From Mucilaginibacter terrenus (GTDB taxonomy: Bacteria; Bacteroidota; Bacteroidia; Sphingobacteriales; Sphingobacteriaceae), in the NCBI RefSeq assembly GCF_003432065.1, contig NZ_QWDE01000003.1:124001-188000 (forward strand): a stretch of 64,000 nt of DNA, written 5' to 3'. Positions 33,196 to 42,291 of the stretch are shown here, in pieces. The notes beneath the pieces were generated by a model that saw only the letters and a program-made list of their open reading frames with translations, was not told where the DNA came from and did no database searches. How positions within the stretch are numbered: position 1 is the stretch's first letter; each line of letters begins with the position of its first letter. A program made the position numbers and the translations under genes.

Positions 33196-36129
33196 ATGAA
33201 AATCAAACTAACCCTTATCCTTTTGCTTGTCAGCGCCTACTCGGCCCGGCTGGCAGCACAAACCCAATACGCCTGGAAAACGGCTACTTCCGGCGGGTAC
33301 ACTTACAAGTACGTAACGGGCGACCCAACTCACTCCCGATTTTACACGCTTAAGAACGGGCTTACCGTTATCCTGAGCCCTACTAACAAGCAACCGCGTA
33401 TACAGGCCTACATTGCCGTAAAAGCAGGCAGCAAGACAGATCCTGCCGACCATACCGGCCTTGCACATTATCTGGAACACATGATGTTTAAAGGGACCGA
33501 CAAATTCGGCTCCCTTAACTGGGCTAAAGAAAAACCCTTGCTGGATAAAATAGACGACTTGTATGAACAATATAATTCTACTACAGACGAGGCTAAACGT
33601 AAAGAGATATACAAAGAGATAGACAAAACCTCTGGGGAGGCTGCGAAATTTGCTATTGCCAACGAATATGATAAAATGATGGCTGCTATGGGCGGACAGG
33701 GCAGTAACGCGTTCACATCTTTTGAGCAAACCGTTTACACCGAAGATATACCAAGTTCTGCAGTAGATAAGTTCCTGACGCTGCAGGCAGAAAGGTTCCG
33801 CCAGCCTGTACTACGCATTTTCCACACAGAACTGGAAGCCGTGTACGAGGAGAAAAACCGCGGATTGGATAATGACGGCCGCAAAGCGCAGGAAGCGATG
33901 TTCGAAGCATTGTTCCCTAACAACAACTATGGTAAGCAAACTACCATTGGTACTATTCAGCACCTGAAGAACCCATCACTTAAAGCCATCCGCAAGTATT
34001 ATTACGATTACTACGTCCCCAACAACATGGGCGTGATCCTGGCCGGCGACTTTAACCCTGATGTGATGATCAAGAAGGTGGCCGAGCACTTTGGCTACAT
34101 GAAGCCTAAAACAGTGCCTGCTTACACCTTCGCGCCTGAGGCTCCTATCACCAGCCCGGTACAGCGCGAAGTTTTCGGTCCGAATCCGGAGAACCTTACT
34201 ATCGCTTACCGCTTCCCTGGCGCAAGCACGAGGGATGCACGTATGCTAAGCCTGGTTGGCTCTATCCTTACCAATGGCAAAGCAGGCTTGTTCGACCTTG
34301 ACCTTACCAAAAAACAAAAGCTGCTGAGTGCATCTGCATTCCCGTATATATTAAAAGATTATAGCGCGCTGATGCTGCGCGGCAACCCGGTTAAAGGGCA
34401 GTCTCTTGATGATGTGAAAGCACTTATGCTGGCCGAGATTGATAAGCTGAAAAAAGGCCAGTTCTCTGATGATCTGGTACAATCCATAGTAAACAACCAG
34501 AAAAAGGGAATTATAGAACAAAACGAAAGTTACGGTCAGCGCGCGGGCAACCTCATGAATGACTTTACGTCGGGTATAGACTGGCGGGTGGATGTGGCCG
34601 GAATAAGCGAGCTGAGCAAAGTTACTAAAGCTCAGGTTGTGGCCTTTGCTAACAAGTACCTCAACGATAACAATTACGTGATTGTGTACAAACGCCAGGG
34701 CGAGGACAAGAACGTGGTAAAAGTAGAGAAACCGCCTATCACACCTGTGGAAGTGAACGCAGGTGAGCAATCGGCATTTGTAAAAACGATAAACGCTTTA
34801 CCATCTAACCCTATTAAACCTTTGTTTTTGGATTACGATAAGGACATCCAACGTGCAAAGGCTGGTCCGGTTGATCTGCTATCGGTACAAAATAAAGACA
34901 ATAGTATTTTTCGCCTTTACTACCGTTTTGATATGGGGAGCTGGAACAATAAGCTGCTGCCTTACGCTGCCTCCTACCTTCAGTTTTTAGGTACTGATAA
35001 AATGAGTTCAGAAGATATCAGCAAGGCATTTTACAAGCTTGCGTCCACCTTTAACATCAGCACCAGCAACGAGTACACCACTGTTAACATAGGCGGTCTT
35101 CAGGAAAACTTTAACGCTACTGTAACACTATTTGAAAACCTGCTGGCTAACTGTAAGGCAGACGAACAAGCACTTGCCAGCTACAAAGCCCGCCTGAAAA
35201 AGTCAAGAGAGAACGCCAAGTTAAATAAGAGTGCCATTATGCAGGGCCTAGTTAATTATGCGCAATACGGCATCAATAACCCTTTCAATAATGTACTTAC
35301 CGACGAAGAACTTGACAACATAAAAGCACAGGACCTTGTTGATATTTTACATAGCCTGGCCAATTACAAGCACATTGCCCTTTACTATGGCCCTCAAACA
35401 GCCGTACAAACAGGCGCCGCGCTGGCTAAACTGCACAAAGTGCCTGCAACATTTACCGCCTATCCGGTGGCAAAGAAATTTACACGTGTGAAACCTGCAG
35501 AAAACCAGGTTCTTTTCGCCAATTACGACATGGTACAGGCCGAGATCAACTGGATACGCAACGAAGAACTGTACGATGCAGAAAAGACTGCTACAGCCGA
35601 CCTGCTGAATAACTATTTCGGCGGGGGAATTAGTTCAATTGTATTCCAGAATATCCGCGAATCAAAGGCGCTGGCTTACTCTACCTATGCATATTATAGC
35701 CAGGCATCAAAGATGGGGCAAAATGATACGTTTGTGGCCTATGTGGGTACCCAAGCCGACAAGATGAACGATGCTATAAAGGCAATGAACGAGTTGTTGA
35801 ACAACATGCCTGAGTCTGAGAAAGGATTGCTCGCTGCGCGTGATAACGTTCGTAAATCTATAGAGACCGAACGCGTTACCCAGGACGATATCCTGTTTAA
35901 TTACCTGGATGCGAAACAAAAAGGATTAAACTACGATATTAGGAAAAATACTTTTGCGGCAAGCAGTAAACTCAGCCTTGCCGATGTTAAAGCTTTTCAC
36001 GATACAGAACTGAAGGATAAACCATACACTTATTGCATAGTTGCTTCTGAGAAAAGAGTTAGCGAAGAAGACCTTAAAAAATACGGCTCGGTATCTAAGC
36101 CCGACCTTAAAACCATATTTGGTTATTAA
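33196..36129 (+). CDS. Large exported M16 (pitrilysin-family) zinc peptidase
   Basis: This 977-aa protein has a cleavable signal (1-21, ARLAAQ) and the four-part M16 architecture in one chain. The inverted zinc motif is HYLEH (His91, Glu94, His95); the distal Glu lies in ELEAVYEEKNRG (Glu214 or Glu218). The spacing between them is about 120 residues instead of about 76, because of a helical insert (about 107-160, Lys/Asp/Glu-rich). The second half lacks the motif, as expected for the inactive half of the chamber. It probably degrades peptides in the periplasm. A strong terminator follows. Confidence 0.94.
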   Translation: MKIKLTLILLLVSAYSARLAAQTQYAWKTATSGGYTYKYVTGDPTHSRFYTLKNGLTVILSPTNKQPRIQAYIAVKAGSKTDPADHTGLAHYLEHMMFKGTDKFGSLNWAKEKPLLDKIDDLYEQYNSTTDEAKRKEIYKEIDKTSGEAAKFAIANEYDKMMAAMGGQGSNAFTSFEQTVYTEDIPSSAVDKFLTLQAERFRQPVLRIFHTELEAVYEEKNRGLDNDGRKAQEAMFEALFPNNNYGKQTTIGTIQHLKNPSLKAIRKYYYDYYVPNNMGVILAGDFNPDVMIKKVAEHFGYMKPKTVPAYTFAPEAPITSPVQREVFGPNPENLTIAYRFPGASTRDARMLSLVGSILTNGKAGLFDLDLTKKQKLLSASAFPYILKDYSALMLRGNPVKGQSLDDVKALMLAEIDKLKKGQFSDDLVQSIVNNQKKGIIEQNESYGQRAGNLMNDFTSGIDWRVDVAGISELSKVTKAQVVAFANKYLNDNNYVIVYKRQGEDKNVVKVEKPPITPVEVNAGEQSAFVKTINALPSNPIKPLFLDYDKDIQRAKAGPVDLLSVQNKDNSIFRLYYRFDMGSWNNKLLPYAASYLQFLGTDKMSSEDISKAFYKLASTFNISTSNEYTTVNIGGLQENFNATVTLFENLLANCKADEQALASYKARLKKSRENAKLNKSAIMQGLVNYAQYGINNPFNNVLTDEELDNIKAQDLVDILHSLANYKHIALYYGPQTAVQTGAALAKLHKVPATFTAYPVAKKFTRVKPAENQVLFANYDMVQAEINWIRNEELYDAEKTATADLLNNYFGGGISSIVFQNIRESKALAYSTYAYYSQASKMGQNDTFVAYVGTQADKMNDAIKAMNELLNNMPESEKGLLAARDNVRKSIETERVTQDDILFNYLDAKQKGLNYDIRKNTFAASSKLSLADVKAFHDTELKDKPYTYCIVASEKRVSEEDLKKYGSVSKPDLKTIFGY

Positions 36130-36135
36130 CCTTAC

Positions 36136-36171
36136 AAAAAAGGGCTGGTTTTGCAACCAGCCTTTTTTTTG
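36136..36171 (+). terminator. Rho-independent terminator after the M16 peptidase gene
   Basis: AAGGGCTGGTT and AACCAGCCTTT arms with a 4-nt loop and eight T residues. Confidence 0.9.
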
Positions 36172-36266
36172 TTTAACTGCGTAAACATCTGTTAACAAAC
36201 CGTTTTTATTAATTTAATTTTTCCTTTATATTCGTCACTTCAGCCCCTACAACCTATATCTCTGCC

Positions 36267-36440
36267 GTGGAAACTGCTACTGTACAACCGATTCACTCCC
36301 GATGCCCAAAATGCGGCAAACATTTTCATCATAAATTACACCGCAGCTGGGTGGTGAAAAACCTGCTTTGGTTTATGCCCTATCAAAAGTATTTCTGCGC
36401 TAATTGCAAAAAGGGTGTTTACATTCTCAAAAAGGATTAA
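36267..36440 (+). CDS. Small zinc-ribbon protein, 57 aa
   Basis: A GTG at 36267 opens a 57-codon frame: METATVQPIHSRCPKCGKHF, then HHKLHRSWVVKNLLWFMPYQK and YFCANCKKGVYILKKD. Cys13, Cys16, Cys44 and Cys47 form two CxxC knuckles of a zinc ribbon, with a basic, His-rich and partly hydrophobic insert between them. The conserved knuckle spacing and lysine-rich end favour a real gene despite the GTG start. It could bind nucleic acid or a partner protein; the function is unknown. It lies between the M16 terminator and the response-regulator gene. Confidence 0.7.
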   Translation: METATVQPIHSRCPKCGKHFHHKLHRSWVVKNLLWFMPYQKYFCANCKKGVYILKKD

Positions 36441-36533
36441 TATACCTCTTCTATGATGTTTGGTATAAGTATTGCTAAATGTGGGTAGAATGTGTTAAAG
36501 ACAACACAATAGCAGATACTTAACAACAAGAAA

Positions 36534-36899
36534 ATGCGACGGATATTAGCGGTAGATGACGATAACGATATATTAGAGGTTCTACAATTTATACTTGAAG
36601 ACTCGGGCTACGAGGTGGAAACGCTTAGTGATGGCCGAAAATTAATGGATGTTATTAGGGAAAAACACCCTGATCTCATTTTGCTCGACATAATGCTTGG
36701 TAACATGGATGGTCGTGAGTTATGCAAAACACTTAAGCAAAGCATTGAGATGAATGATATACCTGTTATCCTGATATCTGCTAGCCACAATATTGCCGCT
36801 CCTTTAAACCAGGATGGTGCTCCAAATGATTTTATTGCAAAACCGTTTGACATCAATCACCTGCTCAATAAAATAAAAACTCATTTAAAAGCTGCCTGA
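36534..36899 (+). CDS. Single-domain response regulator
   Basis: This 121-aa receiver-only protein has an acidic pocket VDDDND (7-12), phospho-acceptor Asp52 in LILLDIMLGNMDGREL, Ser82 in LISASHN and Lys103 in IAKPFD. There is no output domain, so it relays phosphate or acts by protein contact. No kinase is adjacent; the hybrid kinase at 11165 is far away. Its 3' end overlaps the convergent DUF922-like gene by 19 bp. Confidence 0.94.
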   Translation: MRRILAVDDDNDILEVLQFILEDSGYEVETLSDGRKLMDVIREKHPDLILLDIMLGNMDGRELCKTLKQSIEMNDIPVILISASHNIAAPLNQDGAPNDFIAKPFDINHLLNKIKTHLKAA

Positions 36900-38029
36900 G
36901 CCGTTACCGGCTTTATACCTAATTGCTGTAATTCCTTATCAATTCGGTTGTTCCATTGCTCTTGCTGCCAGGTGTTACGGCTGTGTGCAGTTTCTCCATC
37001 ATACTGTTTTTGCAGTGAATCGATCTCCCTTAACGCGTCCAGGTAAGCAACATTTATAGGTCCGTCGTAATTACGTGGATCGTATTTGATGTTCAGTAGA
37101 TTTTGCCTGAAATGTTCGGCAACTATTTTTACGATATCAAAATGCCGCTGCTCGTGATTAAGCCCGTAATCGTCCATCGCTTCCGGCTTTGCCCAGCAGG
37201 CGCTTTTAGCTGCGTAAATTTTTAGGTCAATCTTTATCTGGAAAATCCCTTTTACTAGTTTAACATCCTCGTTGTAGCCAAGGCTGGCAAATACTTCGGC
37301 ACCGTATTTATTATTTCGTGGCCTGTCCTTGAAATCTGCCCATTTTAACGGACGATCTATGTTGTAGTAGATGGTATCACCTTCGGTGTTCTCTGTGTAA
37401 TTACTAAAAGAAATTTTAACTGCTTTGGCAAGTGCTATATTGTTGTTAGCCTGGCTGTCTATCCATTTGTTAATGTAAATAAGGCTGTTGTCCAGTGCAG
37501 TCCGCAACAGTGGCTCTGCTTGTTGTGCACCACCCGCCTTGCGCTGATAGGTGCTCTCCGCTTCATAGCTATCCAGCCGGGTAAATTCGTCATCGTATAT
37601 CAGCCCAAAATCAAGAGCGACACGTATACTTCCCTGCGCCATTCCATTTGCTACCGGCTTTTCAGCGAGATCAATTGCCTTTATCCGGAGGGTTACAGCA
37701 CGAAGGTTTTTATTTGAAGGCAAACCGCGAATAAGGTAATTCTTAAGAGCAGCACTCCCGCCTTTAATGCTGGCACTTACAACCTCTGGTGCTTTAGCCG
37801 GCATGCCACCTGCCTGTACCAGTTTACCAATAATACCCGGGTTAGAGCGCTCGTCGATAACCGAGGCTATGTAAAATTCTTTAGAAGATAAAGCGATATG
37901 TTGGTCTTGTAACTGCAGGTAAGCCCCGGGCTGTGGCGCAGGTTTAAGGCCCGTTATAGTGGTAATTGTAATGGCTACCAAAACCAGGCAAAAAATAGTT
38001 TTAAGTAAGGGGAATCTATTCAGCGTCAT
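36881..38029 (-). CDS. Exported DUF922-like putative zinc protease
   Basis: This 382-aa protein has a signal peptide or anchor (about 8-27). A novel N-terminal region (about 35-210) contains SKEFYIASVIDERSNPGIIGKL. The C-terminal domain (about 215-340) includes DRPLKWADFKDRP and GLNHEQRHFDIVKIVAEHFRQ, where His292-Glu293-x-x-His296 is an HExxH zinc motif followed by the Phe-Asp typical of DUF922 predicted proteases. A helical, Gln-rich end follows. Peptidase activity is inferred from the motif only. It is convergent with the response regulator, and the coding ends overlap. Confidence 0.8.
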   Translation of the reverse strand: MTLNRFPLLKTIFCLVLVAITITTITGLKPAPQPGAYLQLQDQHIALSSKEFYIASVIDERSNPGIIGKLVQAGGMPAKAPEVVSASIKGGSAALKNYLIRGLPSNKNLRAVTLRIKAIDLAEKPVANGMAQGSIRVALDFGLIYDDEFTRLDSYEAESTYQRKAGGAQQAEPLLRTALDNSLIYINKWIDSQANNNIALAKAVKISFSNYTENTEGDTIYYNIDRPLKWADFKDRPRNNKYGAEVFASLGYNEDVKLVKGIFQIKIDLKIYAAKSACWAKPEAMDDYGLNHEQRHFDIVKIVAEHFRQNLLNIKYDPRNYDGPINVAYLDALREIDSLQKQYDGETAHSRNTWQQEQWNNRIDKELQQLGIKPVTAQAAFK

Positions 38030-38116
38030 TCGTTGTAAAAACGTGTTAAATGCGTGCTTATTTTGTTGAACATCATCGTATTTACATCCTTATGACCATT
38101 ATATTTTGAAGATGTT

Positions 38117-38905
38117 TCAAAGCACCAGTCCCGGCTTAAAACGTTTGGCCAAAAGCCCGGTCGCCAACGAAGGATTTACTTCTGCTACTATTACGCCTGC
38201 TTCTCCGTAAGGCTGGTAAGCTGCGCAGGTACCATCAGGCGCTACTATAGAACTGGCAGATTCCTGATACTTCATTGCGTAACCTACGCTCGCGAAATAA
38301 ATTGTGTTTTCCATGGCCCGCATCATCATGGCTTTTTCATAATAAGGGTTTGTTTTCGCGCCCCATTCACTAAGCTGTATACCATCCATATTGCTGCCTG
38401 TAAAGTGCGGGTGAAAAACTACCTGGGCCCCGCGCGAAGCTGCCCACCTGACCGACTCAGGATACCGGAAGCCTTCATGGCAAATGGTTATACCAAAGGT
38501 CAATCCGTCTATCTCGAAAAGCTGTCGCTGTGTGCCGGCTGTCCAGATAACATCTTCAGATGGGTCAAGTTGATTTTTGGCCTGATACCCCAGTATCTCG
38601 CCCGTACCGGATACTACATATGCAACATTTAACCTATCACCAACGCTAAACCAATCCATCGGGATGATGATGGCTATTTTGCTTTCAGCAGCTATCTTGC
38701 ACACAGTGTCCAGTGCGTCCTGCATGTTCTTGGGTGAGCTCTTCTCTACACTATACCCTGGCATAGGGTATCCGGGTATAAACGACTCAGGGAAGCAAAC
38801 AATACCTGCCCCCTTATTCGCAGCTTCGTTCGAAAAATCTTTAACCAGGCCTAAGCCATCTTGTATGGATTTAGGGAATGGCGGGGTGGCAAGTGCTATT
38901 TTCAT
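38117..38905 (-). CDS. Carbon-nitrogen hydrolase (nitrilase superfamily)
   Basis: This 262-aa enzyme has the nitrilase-fold catalytic triad: Glu40 in VCFPESFIPGYP, Lys110 in YQAKNQLDP, and Cys142 in TICHEGFRYPE, plus Arg148. It lacks fused domains. The family hydrolyses nitriles, amides or carbamoyl groups; the GYPMPGY stretch resembles plain nitrilases and carbamoylases, but I cannot assign a substrate. It lies 87 bp upstream of the DUF922-like gene on the same strand. Confidence 0.92.
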   Translation of the reverse strand: MKIALATPPFPKSIQDGLGLVKDFSNEAANKGAGIVCFPESFIPGYPMPGYSVEKSSPKNMQDALDTVCKIAAESKIAIIIPMDWFSVGDRLNVAYVVSGTGEILGYQAKNQLDPSEDVIWTAGTQRQLFEIDGLTFGITICHEGFRYPESVRWAASRGAQVVFHPHFTGSNMDGIQLSEWGAKTNPYYEKAMMMRAMENTIYFASVGYAMKYQESASSIVAPDGTCAAYQPYGEAGVIVAEVNPSLATGLLAKRFKPGLVL

Positions 38906-39178
38906 CAGCTTATATTAACGTTGCTATAAAGTTGCAAAAAACAGCACTTAAAAAATGTGATTTCTGCAGGTTTTCGCTTGTACTTATACACATGCCCATG
39001 TATTTACCAACAACCGCCGGCAAAGCAAAACTATAGTTGCTAATTTTAGTTTTCCACGGGAATACCACCCAGCTACCTTCTCCGTTTAAAAATAGTTCTT
39101 ATTCACATTTGTTAATTACTAATGTGGATTGCATTTTTGCGGTTAAGCTATTTTCGCACCGTCGTTAGTACGTACTCT
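38906..39178. other. Divergent intergenic region with likely promoter for the TPR operon
   Basis: This 273-bp spacer separates the nitrilase-family gene from the envelope cluster. A TATTTTCG box at 39148-39155, with TTG at 39128-39130 (17 bp upstream), could be the operon promoter and lies 23 nt before the ATG at 39179. I see no hairpin or small gene. Confidence 0.45.
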
Positions 39179-42100
39179 ATGATAAAACTGAAATACTTCA
39201 CCCTGGTTGCACCGGTGTTTCTTGCCCTTTCAGCGCAGGCGCAGCAGAACCCATCTTTCCACATCAACGAGGTTTATAACTCTGCTAATGAATTGCTTAG
39301 CAAGCAAAAATACGCTTCAGCCGCAGAGCAGTTCCGCCTGGTGGAGCGGTCGCGCTTAAAAACATCATCACAGGCAAAGTTTGAAACAGAACTCTCTTTA
39401 CTTAAAGAGAATGCGCAATATTACGAAGCATTATGCGCGTTAGAATTGGGAAATGATGATGCCGAAAGCATGTTTTTACGCTTTATAAAGGAGCATCCCG
39501 AAAATCCGCTTACCAAATTGGCGTTCTTCCAGATAGGCCGTTCTTACTCAAAACAGGAGAAATACCAGGAGGCGCTAAACTGGTTTAATAAAGTGGATGC
39601 GGGTGATCTCAACGGCGCACAAAACACTGAGTACAAGTTCCGTAAGGGCTATGCTTACTTCATGCTTAATGATTATAGGAACGCCCAGGCACTATTTGGC
39701 GAGGTAAAAAACAAACGCTCCCCTTTCCTGGACGATGCCACTTACTACTACGCTTACATTGCATACCTCAACAAGGATTACAATGTAGCGCTGGTAAACT
39801 TCGAAAAACTTAAGAATTCCAAAAAGTACGAAAACAGCTATCCTTACTACATCACAGCGGTTTATTTTCTTGATAAAAGGTACGACGATGTACTAAACTA
39901 TGCTGTACCTATCCTGCAAACCACTAAGCAGCAGCATGAAACAGAGATGCTGCGCATAATAGGTGCTACCTACTTTGCGAAAGGAAATTTCGACAAGTCG
40001 GTAGAATATTACAGCCGCTTTCAGGATCAGGATCAAAATAAAACACAGAATACACAAGACAGCTACCAAATTGGCTATGCATACTACAAAGTAGGCAACT
40101 ACGGTAAAGCGGCTGCCGAACTGGAAAAACTGGTTGCACAGAATGACAACTATAGTCAAAGCGGTAACTACACCCTTGGCGATGTTTTCCTGAAGATGAA
40201 CAACAAGCAAAGTGCCCGCAACGCATTCTTTGCTGCATCAAGGTTAACGTATGACAAACAGTTACAGGAAGATGCACTGTATGAATATGCAAAACTTTCT
40301 TACGAGCTTGACTTTAATAACGAAGCGCTGACCGCCACCCGTACGTATCTAAAGAACTATCCACGATCCGGCCGTATCGACGAGGTGAAGACATTATTGG
40401 GCGAGGCTTTGCTGAACTCGCGTAACTATAAAGAAGCCGTAGAAATACTGGAGCCTATACCAAACAAATCTGCAAGTGCGCAGGAAGCTTATCAAAAGGT
40501 AGCTTACTATCGTGGCCTGGAATTTTACAATGAACGTGCTTTTGAGAATGCCATCGGAATTTTCTTACGCTCACTAAACTACCCGGTAGATAGCAAGATT
40601 AAAGCGCTTACCCACTACTGGATGGCTGAGGCTATGTACGAAGTACGTAAATATGGTGAATCAGTAGATAACTTCCAGAAGTTTTTGGAGATGCCGGAGT
40701 CTAAACAGACCGACGTAGCTAACTTTGCCAATTACGCCCTGGCGTACGCTGCCTTTGGTGACGAACAATACGGCACAGCAGCCAAATACTTCGAACGCTT
40801 TTTACAGGGCGAACCAAGGGATAAAAACACAGAGAACGACGCGATCAGCCGCCTGGGTGACAGCTATTTTGTACTGAAAAGCTACGGCAACGCGCTAAAT
40901 GCTTATGACAGGATTATAGCCCGCCAAAGCCAGGGTCAGGACTACGCTTTGTTCCAGCGCGGTATCATACAAGGGTTGCAGGGGTCGCTTGATGCCAAGA
41001 TCAGCACCTTAAATGATGTGCTGAGCCGCTTTCCGAATTCGGACTATGCAGATGATGCCAGCTTTGAGATAGCTTACACTTATTTCCTAAAGAACAACGG
41101 CGACCGTGCAAAGGCAGACTTACAAGCAATGGTTCAAAAGTATCCGCGCAGCAGTTATGTACCGCGTGCGCTTACTACTATTGGCTTGATTGATTATAAT
41201 GCGGGACGGGACGACGAGGCTGTAAACTCCTTTAAAAAGGTAGTTGCAGATTATTCTTCAAGCGACGAAGCTAAGCAAGCACTTAAACAGGTAGAAAAGA
41301 TTTACACAGATAAAGGCGACGCCGCAACGTTTATCAATTACGCAGGCAGCACCGCCATTGGCAACTATTCCACTGCCGATCAGGAGAACATCATGTATGC
41401 AGCGGCAAATAACCTGTACCAGCGCGGCGAGTGGCAGGCTACTGTAAACGCGGTAAATGCTTACTTTGATAAGTTCCCGAACAAACAGATCTACGAGAAA
41501 GAGTCACGCTACATTCGCGCGCAGTCACTTGCCAGCCTTGGCCGTAATGACGAAGCTATTGTAGACTATAACGTGATCCTGAACGACTGGACAAGCGCTT
41601 ACAGCGAGAAATCGCTTATTGCGATGGCAAAGCTTTACATGGGCCAGAAAAAGTATAATGACGCTATTGTGTTCCTGAAAAGGTTAGAGACCAACTCCGA
41701 GTACAAGGCAGATTACTCTTTTGCTATAAATAACCTGTTATACGCTTATGGTCAGATAAACATGCCTGACGATATGCTCAAGTATGCAAATCTCATCCGT
41801 GACAACGAGAAATCGGCGCAGGAAGATGTGGCAAAAACAGGTGTCTACGCCGGTCGTGCCTACCTGATGAAAGCGGATACTGCATCAGCCATTACCGAGT
41901 TCAACTTTACTTTAAAAAACACCAAGAGCGTAGCAGCAGCCGAAGCCAAATACAACCTGGCTAATATTGAGTACCAGCGCGGCAAATACAAGGCATCACA
42001 AAAAACCTGCTTCGAGCTTACCAAGGAAATGCCAAACTATGACTACTGGGTAGCAAAAACCTACATCTTGCTTGCAGATAATTACGCTGCTCTTAAAGAT

Positions 42101-42280
42101 ACGTACCAGGCAAAAGCCACGCTGCAGAGTATAATTGAGAATTATAAGGGCAACGACGACATATTGCCTACTGCCAAACAGAAACTAGCCGCAATGATGC
42201 CGCAAAAAGCATCAAACTTAACGCCGGCAGCCGACAAACCTGCCGCTGCTGATACAACAGGAGTTAACAAAGAACAATAG
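39179..42280 (+). CDS. Large exported tetratricopeptide-repeat protein
   Basis: This 1033-aa periplasmic protein has a signal peptide (MIKLKYFTLVAPVFLALSAQAQ, cleavage near residue 22) followed by many TPR-like helical pairs. Examples are LAFFQIGRSYSKQEKYQEALNWFNKVD, TYYYAYIAYLNKDYNVALVNFEKL and PRALTTIGLIDYNAGRDDEAVNSFKKV. Such scaffolds bridge envelope proteins in Bacteroidota. The longer frame from 39122 is rejected because its extra 19 residues would displace the signal peptide and span the promoter box. The barrel gene follows after 11 bp, so the two are co-transcribed. Confidence 0.92.
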   Translation: MIKLKYFTLVAPVFLALSAQAQQNPSFHINEVYNSANELLSKQKYASAAEQFRLVERSRLKTSSQAKFETELSLLKENAQYYEALCALELGNDDAESMFLRFIKEHPENPLTKLAFFQIGRSYSKQEKYQEALNWFNKVDAGDLNGAQNTEYKFRKGYAYFMLNDYRNAQALFGEVKNKRSPFLDDATYYYAYIAYLNKDYNVALVNFEKLKNSKKYENSYPYYITAVYFLDKRYDDVLNYAVPILQTTKQQHETEMLRIIGATYFAKGNFDKSVEYYSRFQDQDQNKTQNTQDSYQIGYAYYKVGNYGKAAAELEKLVAQNDNYSQSGNYTLGDVFLKMNNKQSARNAFFAASRLTYDKQLQEDALYEYAKLSYELDFNNEALTATRTYLKNYPRSGRIDEVKTLLGEALLNSRNYKEAVEILEPIPNKSASAQEAYQKVAYYRGLEFYNERAFENAIGIFLRSLNYPVDSKIKALTHYWMAEAMYEVRKYGESVDNFQKFLEMPESKQTDVANFANYALAYAAFGDEQYGTAAKYFERFLQGEPRDKNTENDAISRLGDSYFVLKSYGNALNAYDRIIARQSQGQDYALFQRGIIQGLQGSLDAKISTLNDVLSRFPNSDYADDASFEIAYTYFLKNNGDRAKADLQAMVQKYPRSSYVPRALTTIGLIDYNAGRDDEAVNSFKKVVADYSSSDEAKQALKQVEKIYTDKGDAATFINYAGSTAIGNYSTADQENIMYAAANNLYQRGEWQATVNAVNAYFDKFPNKQIYEKESRYIRAQSLASLGRNDEAIVDYNVILNDWTSAYSEKSLIAMAKLYMGQKKYNDAIVFLKRLETNSEYKADYSFAINNLLYAYGQINMPDDMLKYANLIRDNEKSAQEDVAKTGVYAGRAYLMKADTASAITEFNFTLKNTKSVAAAEAKYNLANIEYQRGKYKASQKTCFELTKEMPNYDYWVAKTYILLADNYAALKDTYQAKATLQSIIENYKGNDDILPTAKQKLAAMMPQKASNLTPAADKPAAADTTGVNKEQ

Positions 42281-42291
42281 AGAGACAAGCA

